Assembly: GCF_000023945.1 (NCBI RefSeq)
Contig: NC_013158.1
Location: 682,001-746,000, forward strand
Source of the DNA: Halorhabdus utahensis DSM 12940
Lineage (GTDB): Archaea; Halobacteriota; Halobacteria; Halobacteriales; Haloarculaceae
Length of the DNA: 64,000 nt
Reading direction: 5' to 3'
The translations under genes and the position numbers were made by a program. Positions 36,446 to 43,721 of this stretch are shown one piece after another (the first letter of the stretch is position 1; every line of letters starts with the position of its first letter). The notes below the pieces were generated by a model. It saw only the letters and a program-made list of their open reading frames with translations, was not told where the DNA came from and searched no databases.

Positions 36446-37062
36446 ACGACCACCTCCACGCTGAGGACGTTGTACAGCCCAGTCTGACTCACGTCCGGCG
36501 CGTAAAAGGAGTCGGTCTCCGAGACGTTCGTTGTCGTCGGCGTCCCGTCGGCAGCTCTGAGGGCGGCATCGTCCGTCAGCGTCACGGTGTGGCTCACCCG
36601 AACGGCGCTGTCACTGGGCGCTCCCTGATAGACCATCTGAATACGACGTTGGTCGTCTCCGGGGATCGCGAACGTCACGTAGACGTTGTACGCGATCCCC
36701 CGGCGGTCGAACGTCTCTTCGAGGAGTGTGCCGAACTCAGTGGGCGGTGCCGAGGCGTACCTGCCACGGGGCCCGGTATCGTGAAACGACGGGCCGCTCT
36801 CGTCCCAGTAGAGGGCAGTCCGTTCGAGCGCTCCACTCTCGGCGGCCGACGCGAGCACGCCAGCCGTCGCCGCACGCTGCTGGTTCTGGATGTGCTGGCT
36901 CGACGTGCTTGCCGACAGCGGTGTCACCGCCGTCACTTGCAGGGCAAAGACGATGCTGGAGAGGACGAGCAAGCCAGCGATGATCCCTTCCAACGTGTGG
37001 GCTTGCCCTCGTCGACCGTCGCAGGCGTCTCGCCGGGATCGCCGGTCGGCGCCAGTCGACAT
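36433..37062 (-). CDS. Pilin-like membrane-anchored protein with RGQ leader
   Basis: 209 residues. A basic leader (about 1-22) ends in GRRGQAHTLEGIIAG, with glutamate at the +5-like position of archaeal prepilins, then one hydrophobic helix (about 24-48). The mature domain has no cysteines. It overlaps neighbouring genes by one and 13 bases. Unknown role; presumably assembles with the other products of this operon. Confidence 0.7.
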   Translation of the reverse strand: MSTGADRRSRRDACDGRRGQAHTLEGIIAGLLVLSSIVFALQVTAVTPLSASTSSQHIQNQQRAATAGVLASAAESGALERTALYWDESGPSFHDTGPRGRYASAPPTEFGTLLEETFDRRGIAYNVYVTFAIPGDDQRRIQMVYQGAPSDSAVRVSHTVTLTDDAALRAADGTPTTTNVSETDSFYAPDVSQTGLYNVLSVEVVVWRI

Positions 37063-37628
37063 TACCAGATCACCACCCGAATGACGGCAGTCGTTCCATC
37101 GATAGCGACAACGCGTCTGGCGGTGATCGTCGGGATCGAAACGCTGGGAATCGGATCACCGGTCGCCAGTCGCTTGTCGCCAGTCCCACAGTTGGGTGAG
37201 TCGGCCTCCGTGAGGGCGGTACCGTTCCAGCAAAGCAGGCTGTAGTCAGTCCCGGACGTCGAGCCCCGAAGCGTGACGTTGACGTCCTGGAACGAACCGA
37301 TCGACAGCCGCTCGGTGGCGGTCGAGCCGGTATACCGACAGCCGCTCGGAACGCCGGTGTCGAAGAATCCCACAGTACAGGTTGTATTGAGTACGTACGG
37401 GGTGGCTGGATCACCGAGCGTCCCCTCGGCGAGCGTATCCGCCGCCCGGTTGGCCCCGACCGTCTCGGCGGCCGTTCCCTCCGCGAACGGCTGGAGGATT
37501 CCCGGGATGAACGTGAATGCGAACGCCAACACGAGAAGGAAGATACTGACCCCGAACGCGAAATCCAGCGTCGTCTGCCCGCGATCGCGTGACGATGACC
37601 GTTCGGGGGATAGTTTCTGGGGAAACAT
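37062..37628 (-). CDS. Pilin-like membrane-anchored protein with DRGQT leader
   Basis: 188 residues and the first gene of the operon. Leader SSSRDRGQTTLDFAFGVSIF places a basic start and DRGQT before one hydrophobic helix (about 20-45). The mature part has four cysteines in two pairs (NTTCTVG...SGCRY; LLCWN...PNCGT). Preceded by about 180 nt up to the divergent tRNA-Ala gene; no clear TATA box within 40 nt, but CATAATAGC (minus strand, about 37714-37722) could start a longer leader. Confidence 0.7.
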   Translation of the reverse strand: MFPQKLSPERSSSRDRGQTTLDFAFGVSIFLLVLAFAFTFIPGILQPFAEGTAAETVGANRAADTLAEGTLGDPATPYVLNTTCTVGFFDTGVPSGCRYTGSTATERLSIGSFQDVNVTLRGSTSGTDYSLLCWNGTALTEADSPNCGTGDKRLATGDPIPSVSIPTITARRVVAIDGTTAVIRVVIW

Positions 37629-37770
37629 TGTTCACTGCCGGTCGACCGGTGCCTGCGACAGCCGGTCGGTCGAGTCGACGGCTTCCCGATCATTTCGGGC
37701 GAGCAGTCAAAGCTATTATGGCCGTTCGACCGAACGGAGGGGGACTGGCGGAACCACTGTCGCTTCGATG

Positions 37771-37780
37771 GGTTTAAGAA
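37771..37780 (+). promoter_or_regulatory. TATA box of tRNA-Ala
   Basis: GGTTTAAGAA sits about 35 nt upstream of the mature tRNA 5' end, the right place to start transcription a few bases before the tRNA. Confidence 0.5.
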
Positions 37781-37810
37781 AACACACCGGAAACGTACCG
37801 ATGTCGACGC

Positions 37811-37882
37811 GGGCTCGTAGATCAGCGGTAGATCATCCCCCTGGCACGGGGAAGGCCGCGGGTTCAAATCCCGCCGAGTCCA
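37811..37882 (+). tRNA. tRNA-Ala (anticodon GGC)
   Basis: A 72-nt gene, no intron and no encoded CCA. The acceptor stem GGGCTCG/CGAGTCC includes the G3-U70 wobble pair that identifies alanine tRNAs. The D arm contains AGCGGTAGA, the anticodon stem TCCCC/GGGGA encloses CTGGCAC with anticodon GGC, and the T arm is GCGGG-TTCAAAT-CCCGC. The 3' end is repeated several times downstream, as seen at integration sites. Confidence 0.95.
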
Positions 37883-38330
37883 TCGGAGCGACCGAGTTTT
37901 CGAGGAAGCGAGAATGGTCGAGGCGGGATTTGAATCACGCGAGACGAGCGTAGCGAGTCTCGCCATCGGGTTCAAATCCCGCCGAGTCCACTTCTTTCGC
38001 TTCGTTGCACTCCGCTCAGCCAGTGGACTCGCCGAACATCGCAAACCCGTCGGGTTTGCTCAATCCCGCCGAGTCCACTCGACTCACTTCGTTCGTCTCG
38101 TTCCCTCGGCGACCTTCGCGAATCCACCGGATTCGCTCAATCCCGCCGTCCTCGCGAGTAGCGAGGGAGCTTGCTCCCTCGGACCATTCGCGCGGCTCGC
38201 CGCGCGAAGAAGGCGAGCGAGGGCTCGGAAGACGAACGAAGTAAGTCTTCCGGTGAGTCCATATGTTCTGTCGCTCGCAAACTCGCGAGCGACGCTGTTC
38301 TGATTGTTCGAGGCGGGATTTGAATGAGAA
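37883..38330 (+). repeat. Array of tRNA-Ala 3'-end copies and hairpins (integration scar)
   Basis: A 24-base exact copy of the tRNA 3' end (matching 37859-37882) lies at 37967-37990. A 16-base copy (AATCCCGCCGAGTCCA) is at 38062-38077, a shorter AATCCCGCCG at 38139-38148, and GAGTCCA again near 38256-38262. An 18-base element (TCGAGGCGGGATTTGAAT, antisense to a T arm) occurs at 37918-37935 and 38308-38325. Between them are perfect hairpins, for example 38041-38059 and 38117-38135. No gene is supported. The structure looks like successive att sites left by elements that used this tRNA. Confidence 0.8.
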
Positions 38331-38825
38331 CAGTCCCAGCGCCGAGAACAGTGGAGACGATCCGTTGGGGCCTCCGGAAGGGCGAAGTCACGATCGAAAC
38401 GACCGGGAAACACTTCCCAGCGATTACCGGAGTGATCTCGTCGAGTAGTGGCCACCGAGACATACCGCCTCCAGTCATTGTGAGCTGGAAGAGCACGTTG
38501 GGCCGTTTGTCGCCCGCCCCAACATAGTGATACTCAGGGAACACTCCTCTCGACAAAATGTGGCGAACGGCGTCGTAGAAGATACATAACGGTTCGGTAC
38601 TGACTCTATCACTCGAAATTCCTCGTTAGAGACACCGAAACCCAGTGATTGAATACTTATTCACATAATAGGATATATACCAAAGTTTTACAAGTAACCT
38701 CCTACATGAAGTAATTGGATCGGACGATTGCCCCCGGCGATACGCCGCGTCAATTGCCACGTGATGTGTCGAGCCTTCTCCCCCGATGGCTCGATACCCC
38801 CCGATTCGTCCGGTCCGCCGTTCTC
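38331..38825. other. Gene-free, partly AT-rich stretch between tRNA scar and AsnB-like gene
   Basis: About 495 bases with no supportable gene. From about 38565 to 38720 the sequence is clearly richer in A/T than everything around it (runs such as TTATTCACATAATAGGATATATACC). Short reading frames exist on both strands but need TTG starts and resemble nothing I know. It may be what is left of an inserted element. Confidence 0.55.
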
Positions 38826-39941
38826 TTATCCTTTCAGCGATTCCACGTACTGAGTGACGTGGTTGTCCATGCGGCGTTTGAACCCGGCCTGGCGGGCCAG
38901 GCGGTCGAGCTCGCGCGCGACGAGGCTGCCATACTGGAGTGCCTTCTTTTCGCGAAAGGCGATCCGATCGGGCAGCCACGCTCGAGTGGCAAGTCGAAAC
39001 GCGTACTTCCGATCTCCCCGAGGAGAAACCAGCAAGCGGCCAGGGAGAGAAAGCGCGGCCTCGACGACGTGATCGTCGAGCAACGGCGCGACAGGTTCGA
39101 CACCAGCCGCACGAATCGCCAGGATATCGCGTTCTAACTGGTCCGGGAGCGTTTCGAGTCCCTCGCGATGCGCACCCCGAACCGTGTCGGCCCCGACGCG
39201 AGAGTGCTCCGGCGCGTTGGCGACCTTGGCGTACCCGCCGAACAGTTCGTCGGCTCCCTGGCCAACGGCCAGACGGTCGAACCCGTCAGTCGCCGCCCGA
39301 GATGCGACGAGATACAGCGGTACGGCGATCTCGACGTCCATGGCGTTCGTCCGCCCCGTGGCCGCGACGACGTCCGGAACCGTCCGTTCCAGGAGTGCGT
39401 GATCGAGTTCCACGACGCGGAGGTCGGCGTCGAGCAGTGCGGCGGCTTCCCGAGCCGCCCGGACGTCGTGACTCTCGGGAAACCCAGCAACGTATAGCGG
39501 GACATCGAGTCTGGCCGCGAGGAGTGCCGAGTCGACGCCCCCCGAGAAGGCGACGGCGAGCCCGTCCGTCTCGACGGCATCAAGAGCGGTGTCCAGAGCC
39601 GAGCGGACGGCGTCGACCGCCCGTCGGCCACTCCGGGGCGATGGCTGTGGCAGCGACCACCATTGCGTGACGGTCTCGCCGTCCTGGACGGTGCCGGCAG
39701 GAACGGGAACCGGGTCGGCCAGTTTGCCGGGTTCGAACGACCAGCTGTCCGGATTATCGCGTTCGACGAACAGCGGGTAGCGCCCGAGGACGTCCCGGAC
39801 GAGTCGCCCGTCGAGTCGGCCAGCAAACCCACGGGTGCCGGGCAAGGGATCGCCTGCCTCGATCGCCGCGCGGACAACGTCCGGATCGGCACCCTGGAGC
39901 CTCGATGGTGACGGATCGGAGGGGACGGAAACCATCGTCAC
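38826..39941 (-). CDS. Asparagine synthase-like protein without the glutaminase cysteine
   Basis: 371 residues. The C-terminal AsnB synthetase domain is clear: P-loop AFSGGVDSALLA (131-142) and GQGADELFGGYAKV (about 228-241). The N-terminal about 110 residues keep only the end of the glutaminase fold (GFAGRLDGRLVRDVLGRYPLF), with no Cys2 nucleophile. It may use ammonia, or amidate another substrate. Start codon overlaps the stop of the PHP gene by four bases only in the sense that this gene lies upstream and PHP... the two are adjacent on the same strand with PHP upstream, so they form one coupled unit. Confidence 0.8.
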   Translation of the reverse strand: MTMVSVPSDPSPSRLQGADPDVVRAAIEAGDPLPGTRGFAGRLDGRLVRDVLGRYPLFVERDNPDSWSFEPGKLADPVPVPAGTVQDGETVTQWWSLPQPSPRSGRRAVDAVRSALDTALDAVETDGLAVAFSGGVDSALLAARLDVPLYVAGFPESHDVRAAREAAALLDADLRVVELDHALLERTVPDVVAATGRTNAMDVEIAVPLYLVASRAATDGFDRLAVGQGADELFGGYAKVANAPEHSRVGADTVRGAHREGLETLPDQLERDILAIRAAGVEPVAPLLDDHVVEAALSLPGRLLVSPRGDRKYAFRLATRAWLPDRIAFREKKALQYGSLVARELDRLARQAGFKRRMDNHVTQYVESLKG

Positions 39942-40624
39942 TCAAGCAGCGAGGCGAGCCGCTCCCGAAACTTGCGCTTGGCTCCGCCGGCCGCCTGTCG
40001 GAAGCTGATGTGCCAGGGCGTTCGGCGACCCTCGATGTGGGTCCGTCCCTCACGGATCGCCTCGAGGATCGCCGGAACCGACCGCTCGTCAGTCTCGACG
40101 AGCGTGACGGCCCGGCCGACCATCTCGCTGATGTGAGCATCACTGCCGGCGGTCTGTGGAATCCCGTGTTCGCGGGCAAAGGTCCGGGCCTGTCGATTGG
40201 CACGACCGGTCAGTAACCGCGAGTTGTACACTTCGATGGCGTCGGCTCGCGCCAACTCCGCGCGCGAAATCTTCGCCATGACGCCACTACGCGATTCCTG
40301 GAACGGGTGCGGGACGACCACGACCCCGCCCTGGTCGTGAATCCGGTCGAGCGTCGTCCCGAACGGAAGCCCGTCCGTAATCTTCTCGTCGACACCCAGG
40401 GCAAGGACGTGCCCGGCGGCACTCGTCACTTCCATCCCCGGAATGCCGAGGAGGCCGTACTCGGGAGCCAGTTCGACGGCTCGGAGACTCGCTGCGATCT
40501 CGTCGTGGTCCGTGACCGCGAGCGCGTCGAGTCCTGCGTCTGCCGCCCTGGCGAGCAGTTTCTCGACACCATCCCGTCCATCGTACGACAGCGACGAATG
40601 GGCGTGCAACTCGACCGAAAGCAC
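39938..40624 (-). CDS. PHP-domain metal-dependent phosphoesterase
   Basis: About 228 residues from the GTG at 40624 (LSVELHAHSSLSYDG). Motifs of the PHP fold are present: HAHSSLSYDG, VTDHDEI, GMEVTS, VVVPHPFQE and GSDAHI, giving the trinuclear metal site. Small haloarchaeal PHP proteins are probably phosphatases with unknown substrate. An ATG at 40657 is in frame, but its codons lie within a TATA-like TTTTTGTA, so the GTG start of a leaderless mRNA is preferred. The stop overlaps the start of the AsnB-like gene by four bases. Confidence 0.85.
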   Translation of the reverse strand: MLSVELHAHSSLSYDGRDGVEKLLARAADAGLDALAVTDHDEIAASLRAVELAPEYGLLGIPGMEVTSAAGHVLALGVDEKITDGLPFGTTLDRIHDQGGVVVVPHPFQESRSGVMAKISRAELARADAIEVYNSRLLTGRANRQARTFAREHGIPQTAGSDAHISEMVGRAVTLVETDERSVPAILEAIREGRTHIEGRRTPWHISFRQAAGGAKRKFRERLASLLE

Positions 40625-40709
40625 ACTCCCGGGTACAGGGGGCAGTACAAAAAGCACCCCGATCCCGGGTGGAAATCACCGGAATGTCACGCGGAAAAGC
40701 GATAGGGCG

Positions 40710-41915
40710 TCAGTCGGCAGAAGAGGGGGAAGTATCGGCGTCGAGGCCGATCTCCTCGTCGGTGAGATAACACTGGGGATCGCGAGCCCAGACGTCGCCC
40801 TCGGCCGCGAGTGCCCGGTGACGGGAACCGCCACGACACATCGCGTAGTACTCACAGTTCGGACACCGGTCCGGGACGTGCTCCTTGCGGTCCCGAAGCT
40901 TCGCCAGCAGGGGGTTGGATTCGTCCTCCCAGATGGCGCTGAAGGGGCGATCACGGACGTTGCCAAGCGAGTACGACTGCCAGTACGGGGTGAGGTGGAC
41001 GTTGCCCTGGTAGTCGATGTCGGCGAGACGGTCGCCCGCTGGATCGCCGCCGACAGATGCGAGTCGCTCGCGGATCGCCGCGGCACGATCCTCACTCAGT
41101 TCCTCACGTGCGTACTGATAGATGTAGCCGGTGTCAGCCCAATTGCCGTCGAGCAGCGTCTCGACGTCGTGGCCGCGGTCGTGGGCGTCCAGCGTGATAT
41201 CACAGACCCGCCGGACGGCACGTCGCTGGGCATCGTGATCCACGTCGAGTTCCATGAGCTCGTCGTCCTGTGTGCTGTACTCCAAGTGATGAAAGCGGAA
41301 GCGCTCGACACCCTGGAGAGCGAGCATATCGACGAGTTCCTCCATATCCGTGGCGTTGGTCTCGGTCAGCGTAAACCGAACGCCCGGATCGAGCTCCGCG
41401 TCCTGGGCAGCCTGAATGCCGTCGAGCGCATCGTCGAAGGCCCCCTCACGACCGACTAATTCGTCGTGATGGTCCGGCAAACCGTCGATGGCGACATCAA
41501 CGTCATCGAGTCCGGCGTCCCGGAGCGACTCGGCCCGTTCGTCAGTGAGTAGGGTACCGTTGGTCGACAGTTCCGTCCGAAGACCGGCCTCGCTGGCTCG
41601 TTCGATCAGCGTTTCGAGATCGTCGCGCAATAGCGGCTCGCCACCGGCAAACCGAATCGCAGCGACGCCGTAGCCGGCAAGATCGTCGATGACGGCCGTC
41701 GCCTCCCCAGTGGTCAACTCGCCGTCGCCGTGGCCCGGGCCGGCAGTATCGTACCCGTATTCGGGATCGAGATTGTTCGCGCCAGTCACATGCCAGACGA
41801 CGACTGGCTGGGATCGATCGGGTGCCAAGGACTGTTCGCTGGCCGCCCCATCCGCTCCAGCACCACCGGATTCGTCGTCCCCGACGCCGACCAGTAGATC
41901 ACTGACTGGAATCAT
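40710..41915 (-). CDS. Pseudo-radical-SAM/SPASM protein (TIGR04347 type)
   Basis: 401 residues with the layout of radical SAM/SPASM maturases, but the CxxxCxxC motif is lost: the position reads TGANNLDPEYGY, so the three cluster cysteines are Asn47, Pro51 and Gly54. The downstream SAM-binding RFAGGEPLLRDD and STNGTLLT are retained. The C-terminal SPASM cysteines remain (Cys351, 354, 360, 382; CPNCEYYAMC). It therefore cannot cleave SAM in the usual way but may still bind one Fe-S cluster and a peptide or partner. It overlaps the small partner gene upstream by four bases. A haloarchaeal family of this kind is described in TIGRFAMs. Confidence 0.85.
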   Translation of the reverse strand: MIPVSDLLVGVGDDESGGAGADGAASEQSLAPDRSQPVVVWHVTGANNLDPEYGYDTAGPGHGDGELTTGEATAVIDDLAGYGVAAIRFAGGEPLLRDDLETLIERASEAGLRTELSTNGTLLTDERAESLRDAGLDDVDVAIDGLPDHHDELVGREGAFDDALDGIQAAQDAELDPGVRFTLTETNATDMEELVDMLALQGVERFRFHHLEYSTQDDELMELDVDHDAQRRAVRRVCDITLDAHDRGHDVETLLDGNWADTGYIYQYAREELSEDRAAAIRERLASVGGDPAGDRLADIDYQGNVHLTPYWQSYSLGNVRDRPFSAIWEDESNPLLAKLRDRKEHVPDRCPNCEYYAMCRGGSRHRALAAEGDVWARDPQCYLTDEEIGLDADTSPSSAD

Positions 41916-42169
41916 ACACGCTCACCCGGCAGGAGTTCCGGATCGGGATATCGGGCGACTGCACTCCCGGGACAGAGCCAGACGGTAACGACGTCACCGA
42001 AGAGTGATTCAGCCTGCTCGCGGGCAGTTGCTTTCTCATCGGCCGTGACGCTTCCGACGTGTCTGAGCGGGTCCTCAACCGTTTCGCGGACGAACACTTC
42101 CCACTCGCGGGAGTCTCGACCGCGCGGTTGGTCGATCGCCTCGGGTCGACCGTCCGCATTAGCTGTCAT
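41912..42169 (-). CDS. Small rSAM-partnered protein, Htur_1727 family
   Basis: 85 residues with the family core EWEVFVRETVEDPLRHVGSV, then an A-x-E-x-A-x-x-LFG helix and VVTVWLCPGSAVARYPD. This fold resembles PaaB-type small subunits. The family is found in haloarchaea next to radical SAM/SPASM genes and its role is unknown. Here it is upstream of, and overlaps by four bases, the pseudo-radical-SAM gene. A TATA-like GGTTTGTAGG (about 42190-42199) is about 25 nt before the ATG. Confidence 0.85.
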   Translation of the reverse strand: MTANADGRPEAIDQPRGRDSREWEVFVRETVEDPLRHVGSVTADEKATAREQAESLFGDVVTVWLCPGSAVARYPDPELLPGERV

Positions 42170-42591
42170 CGGTCGTTCTTCTCTACGAACCTACAAACCA
42201 ATCCTGTGAATTCCCACGTACTGGGAACGCGAGAGATCGCTTTGATGGACGGGACAGAAACACTCTAACGGAGGAACGCCAGCAAACAATCAGCAATATT
42301 GTCCGCTTTCTGCCCCATTTAGCTCAGAAGTTCGATACTTTTTGGACGGGCGGTGACCGGGAAAGCGGTTCGGGCGAGGACGCGAAATCCGTGGAAGCGT
42401 ATTCTGGGGTTCCAGGGGCTGAGGACGACACTGATTGGCGATCGCCGCAAGCGGTTGGAGCGGAAGCCGAACCGAAACACAAATTCCGGTGAAGCGCCGA
42501 CTCGAAGACATGCACCGGTCTCGACGAACGCGCGCCGTCCCCATCCATTCCGGATCCGTTTTCCCGACAGGACGGGGAGGGTCGGAATGAA
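42170..42591. other. Intergenic region with divergent promoters
   Basis: 422 bases without a supportable gene. It contains the TATA-like element of the Htur_1727-type gene at its left end and a weak CGTTTTCC (about 42557-42565) before the winged-helix gene at its right end. Short frames across the middle lack conserved character and clash with both promoters. Confidence 0.4.
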
Positions 42592-42969
42592 ATGGTCCGG
42601 GATCCGTTCGCAGCCGACGAATCTCCTGATCTACAGGCCGTCCTGGACGCACTCGACGATCCGGAGTGTCGGCGGATCGTCGAAGAACTCGACGAACCCA
42701 TGACCGCCTCGGAGATCTCCGACGCGAGCGACATTCCGCTGTCGACCACCTACCGGAAACTCGACCTGCTGACAGAAGCCTCGCTGTTGACCGAGGGCGT
42801 CGAGATCCGGCCCGACGGCCAGCACGCGAGCACCTACGAGGTCGCTTTTGAGGAGGTCATCGTCGGCCTGTCGGACGACCGCGAGTGCGAAGTCCAGATC
42901 GCCCGTCGGGCCCAGACGGCCGACGAGCGCCTCGAAACCCTGTGGTCGGAGGTACGCAAAGAAACATGA
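42592..42969 (+). CDS. Winged-helix transcriptional regulator
   Basis: 125 residues. A helix-turn-helix of the ArsR-like class occupies about 12-75: LDDPECRRIVEEL, MTASEISDASDIPLSTTYRKLDLL with the recognition helix STTYRKLDLLTEA, then a wing LTEGVEIRPDG. The C-terminal helix (about 95-125) may mediate dimerisation. It overlaps the next gene by four bases, so regulator and membrane protein are co-expressed. No ligand-binding cysteine pattern is visible. Confidence 0.82.
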   Translation: MVRDPFAADESPDLQAVLDALDDPECRRIVEELDEPMTASEISDASDIPLSTTYRKLDLLTEASLLTEGVEIRPDGQHASTYEVAFEEVIVGLSDDRECEVQIARRAQTADERLETLWSEVRKET

Positions 42970-43244
42970 GTCCACACTCGATAACCGTCATCGCACTGAA
43001 AACGCTCACCCTGCTGTTGGGTGGACTGATAACGTTTCTCGCTTACCGGGCCTACCGGCGGACCCAAGCCCAGTCGCTGGGCGCACTGGCACTTGGGTTC
43101 GGGGTGATTACACTCGGTGCATTTCTCGCGGGTGCCGGGAATATCGTCTTCTCGCTTGGGCTGAAAGAGAGTCTCCTCCTGGAATCCGGGCTCACGGCCA
43201 GCGGGTTCATCGTCATCGTCTACTCGCTGTACGCCACCGACTGA
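42966..43244 (+). CDS. Small three-helix membrane protein, first of a paralogous pair
   Basis: 92 residues with three helices. It shares with the protein encoded at 43346-43645 the LxYxAYRR T segment after helix 1 (FLAYRAYRRTQAQSLGAL), a central glycine-rich helix, and a final helix ending V-x-Y-x-L-Y. Such proteins follow winged-helix regulators in haloarchaea (annotated DUF7521, from memory). They may sense a membrane signal for the regulator; no direct evidence. The start overlaps the regulator stop (ATGA). Confidence 0.75.
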   Translation: MSPHSITVIALKTLTLLLGGLITFLAYRAYRRTQAQSLGALALGFGVITLGAFLAGAGNIVFSLGLKESLLLESGLTASGFIVIVYSLYATD

Positions 43245-43299
43245 GTGTCGTCAACCCCGACGTTCTGTGAGACGTTCCCAAGAGGTGGTAACTGACTGC

Positions 43300-43310
43300 G
43301 GTTTATATTT
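43300..43310 (+). promoter_or_regulatory. TATA box of the second small membrane protein gene
   Basis: GGTTTATATTT is an almost ideal archaeal TATA box 35-45 nt before the ATG at 43346, so the second paralogue has its own promoter and is not only read from the regulator operon. Confidence 0.6.
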
Positions 43311-43345
43311 GGCCAGCGGGCGGAGTACACCGACAAGGGCCGATA

Positions 43346-43645
43346 ATGGAAAGCAGCGTGGCTATCGTGACCGTGGCCGAGGTGATCGTCCTGGGATGTA
43401 CCGGCATCCTCACGTATCTCGCCTATCAGGCCTATCGACGCACCGGCTCTCCCTCCCTGCGGACGCTCACGCTCGGCCTTGGACTCGTCGCGACGAGCAC
43501 ACTTGCCGGGGGACTCCTGTATCAACTCGGTTTTATCGAGTTCGACGTCTGTATCGGCGTCGAGAGTAGCCTCACCGCGGTCGGTTTTCTCGTCGTCCTC
43601 TACGCGCTGTACGTCGGGGACACAGGCGGCGGTGTCACTCCCTGA
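43346..43645 (+). CDS. Small three-helix membrane protein, second of a paralogous pair
   Basis: 99 residues, paralogue of the protein encoded just upstream: helix 1 ends TYLAYQAYRRTGSPSLRTL, a middle glycine-rich helix and a last helix LTAVGFLVVLYALYVGD. Function unknown. It has its own strong TATA box and lies 101 nt after the first paralogue. Confidence 0.75.
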   Translation: MESSVAIVTVAEVIVLGCTGILTYLAYQAYRRTGSPSLRTLTLGLGLVATSTLAGGLLYQLGFIEFDVCIGVESSLTAVGFLVVLYALYVGDTGGGVTP

Positions 43646-43721
43646 GCCGCGCCGCGACAGCGACCAGTGATCCCCTCGCGAGCGACGCGGTTTTCACCCC
43701 GGCACTCCGTAGGTGACCCAC

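Noticed and set aside
37070..38044. Long minus-strand frame with repeated W-T-R-R-D-L-N-P
   Set aside because: This residue string is the classic artefact of translating tRNA T-arm/acceptor ends; the frame crosses the tRNA gene, its repeat copies and the pilin-like gene on another frame.
37918..38325. Possible CRISPR-like direct repeats downstream of tRNA-Ala
   Set aside because: Repeats are tRNA 3'-end derived, of unequal length and irregular spacing, and no cas gene is near.
38137..38556. Minus-strand frame of about 139 codons beside the tRNA scar
   Set aside because: Needs a TTG start, runs into the hairpin repeats and shows no conserved pattern; possible remnant only.
42290..42652. Overlapping short frames on both strands before the winged-helix gene
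   Set aside because: No ribosome-binding site, promoter spacing or conserved composition; they overlap the regulator gene start.
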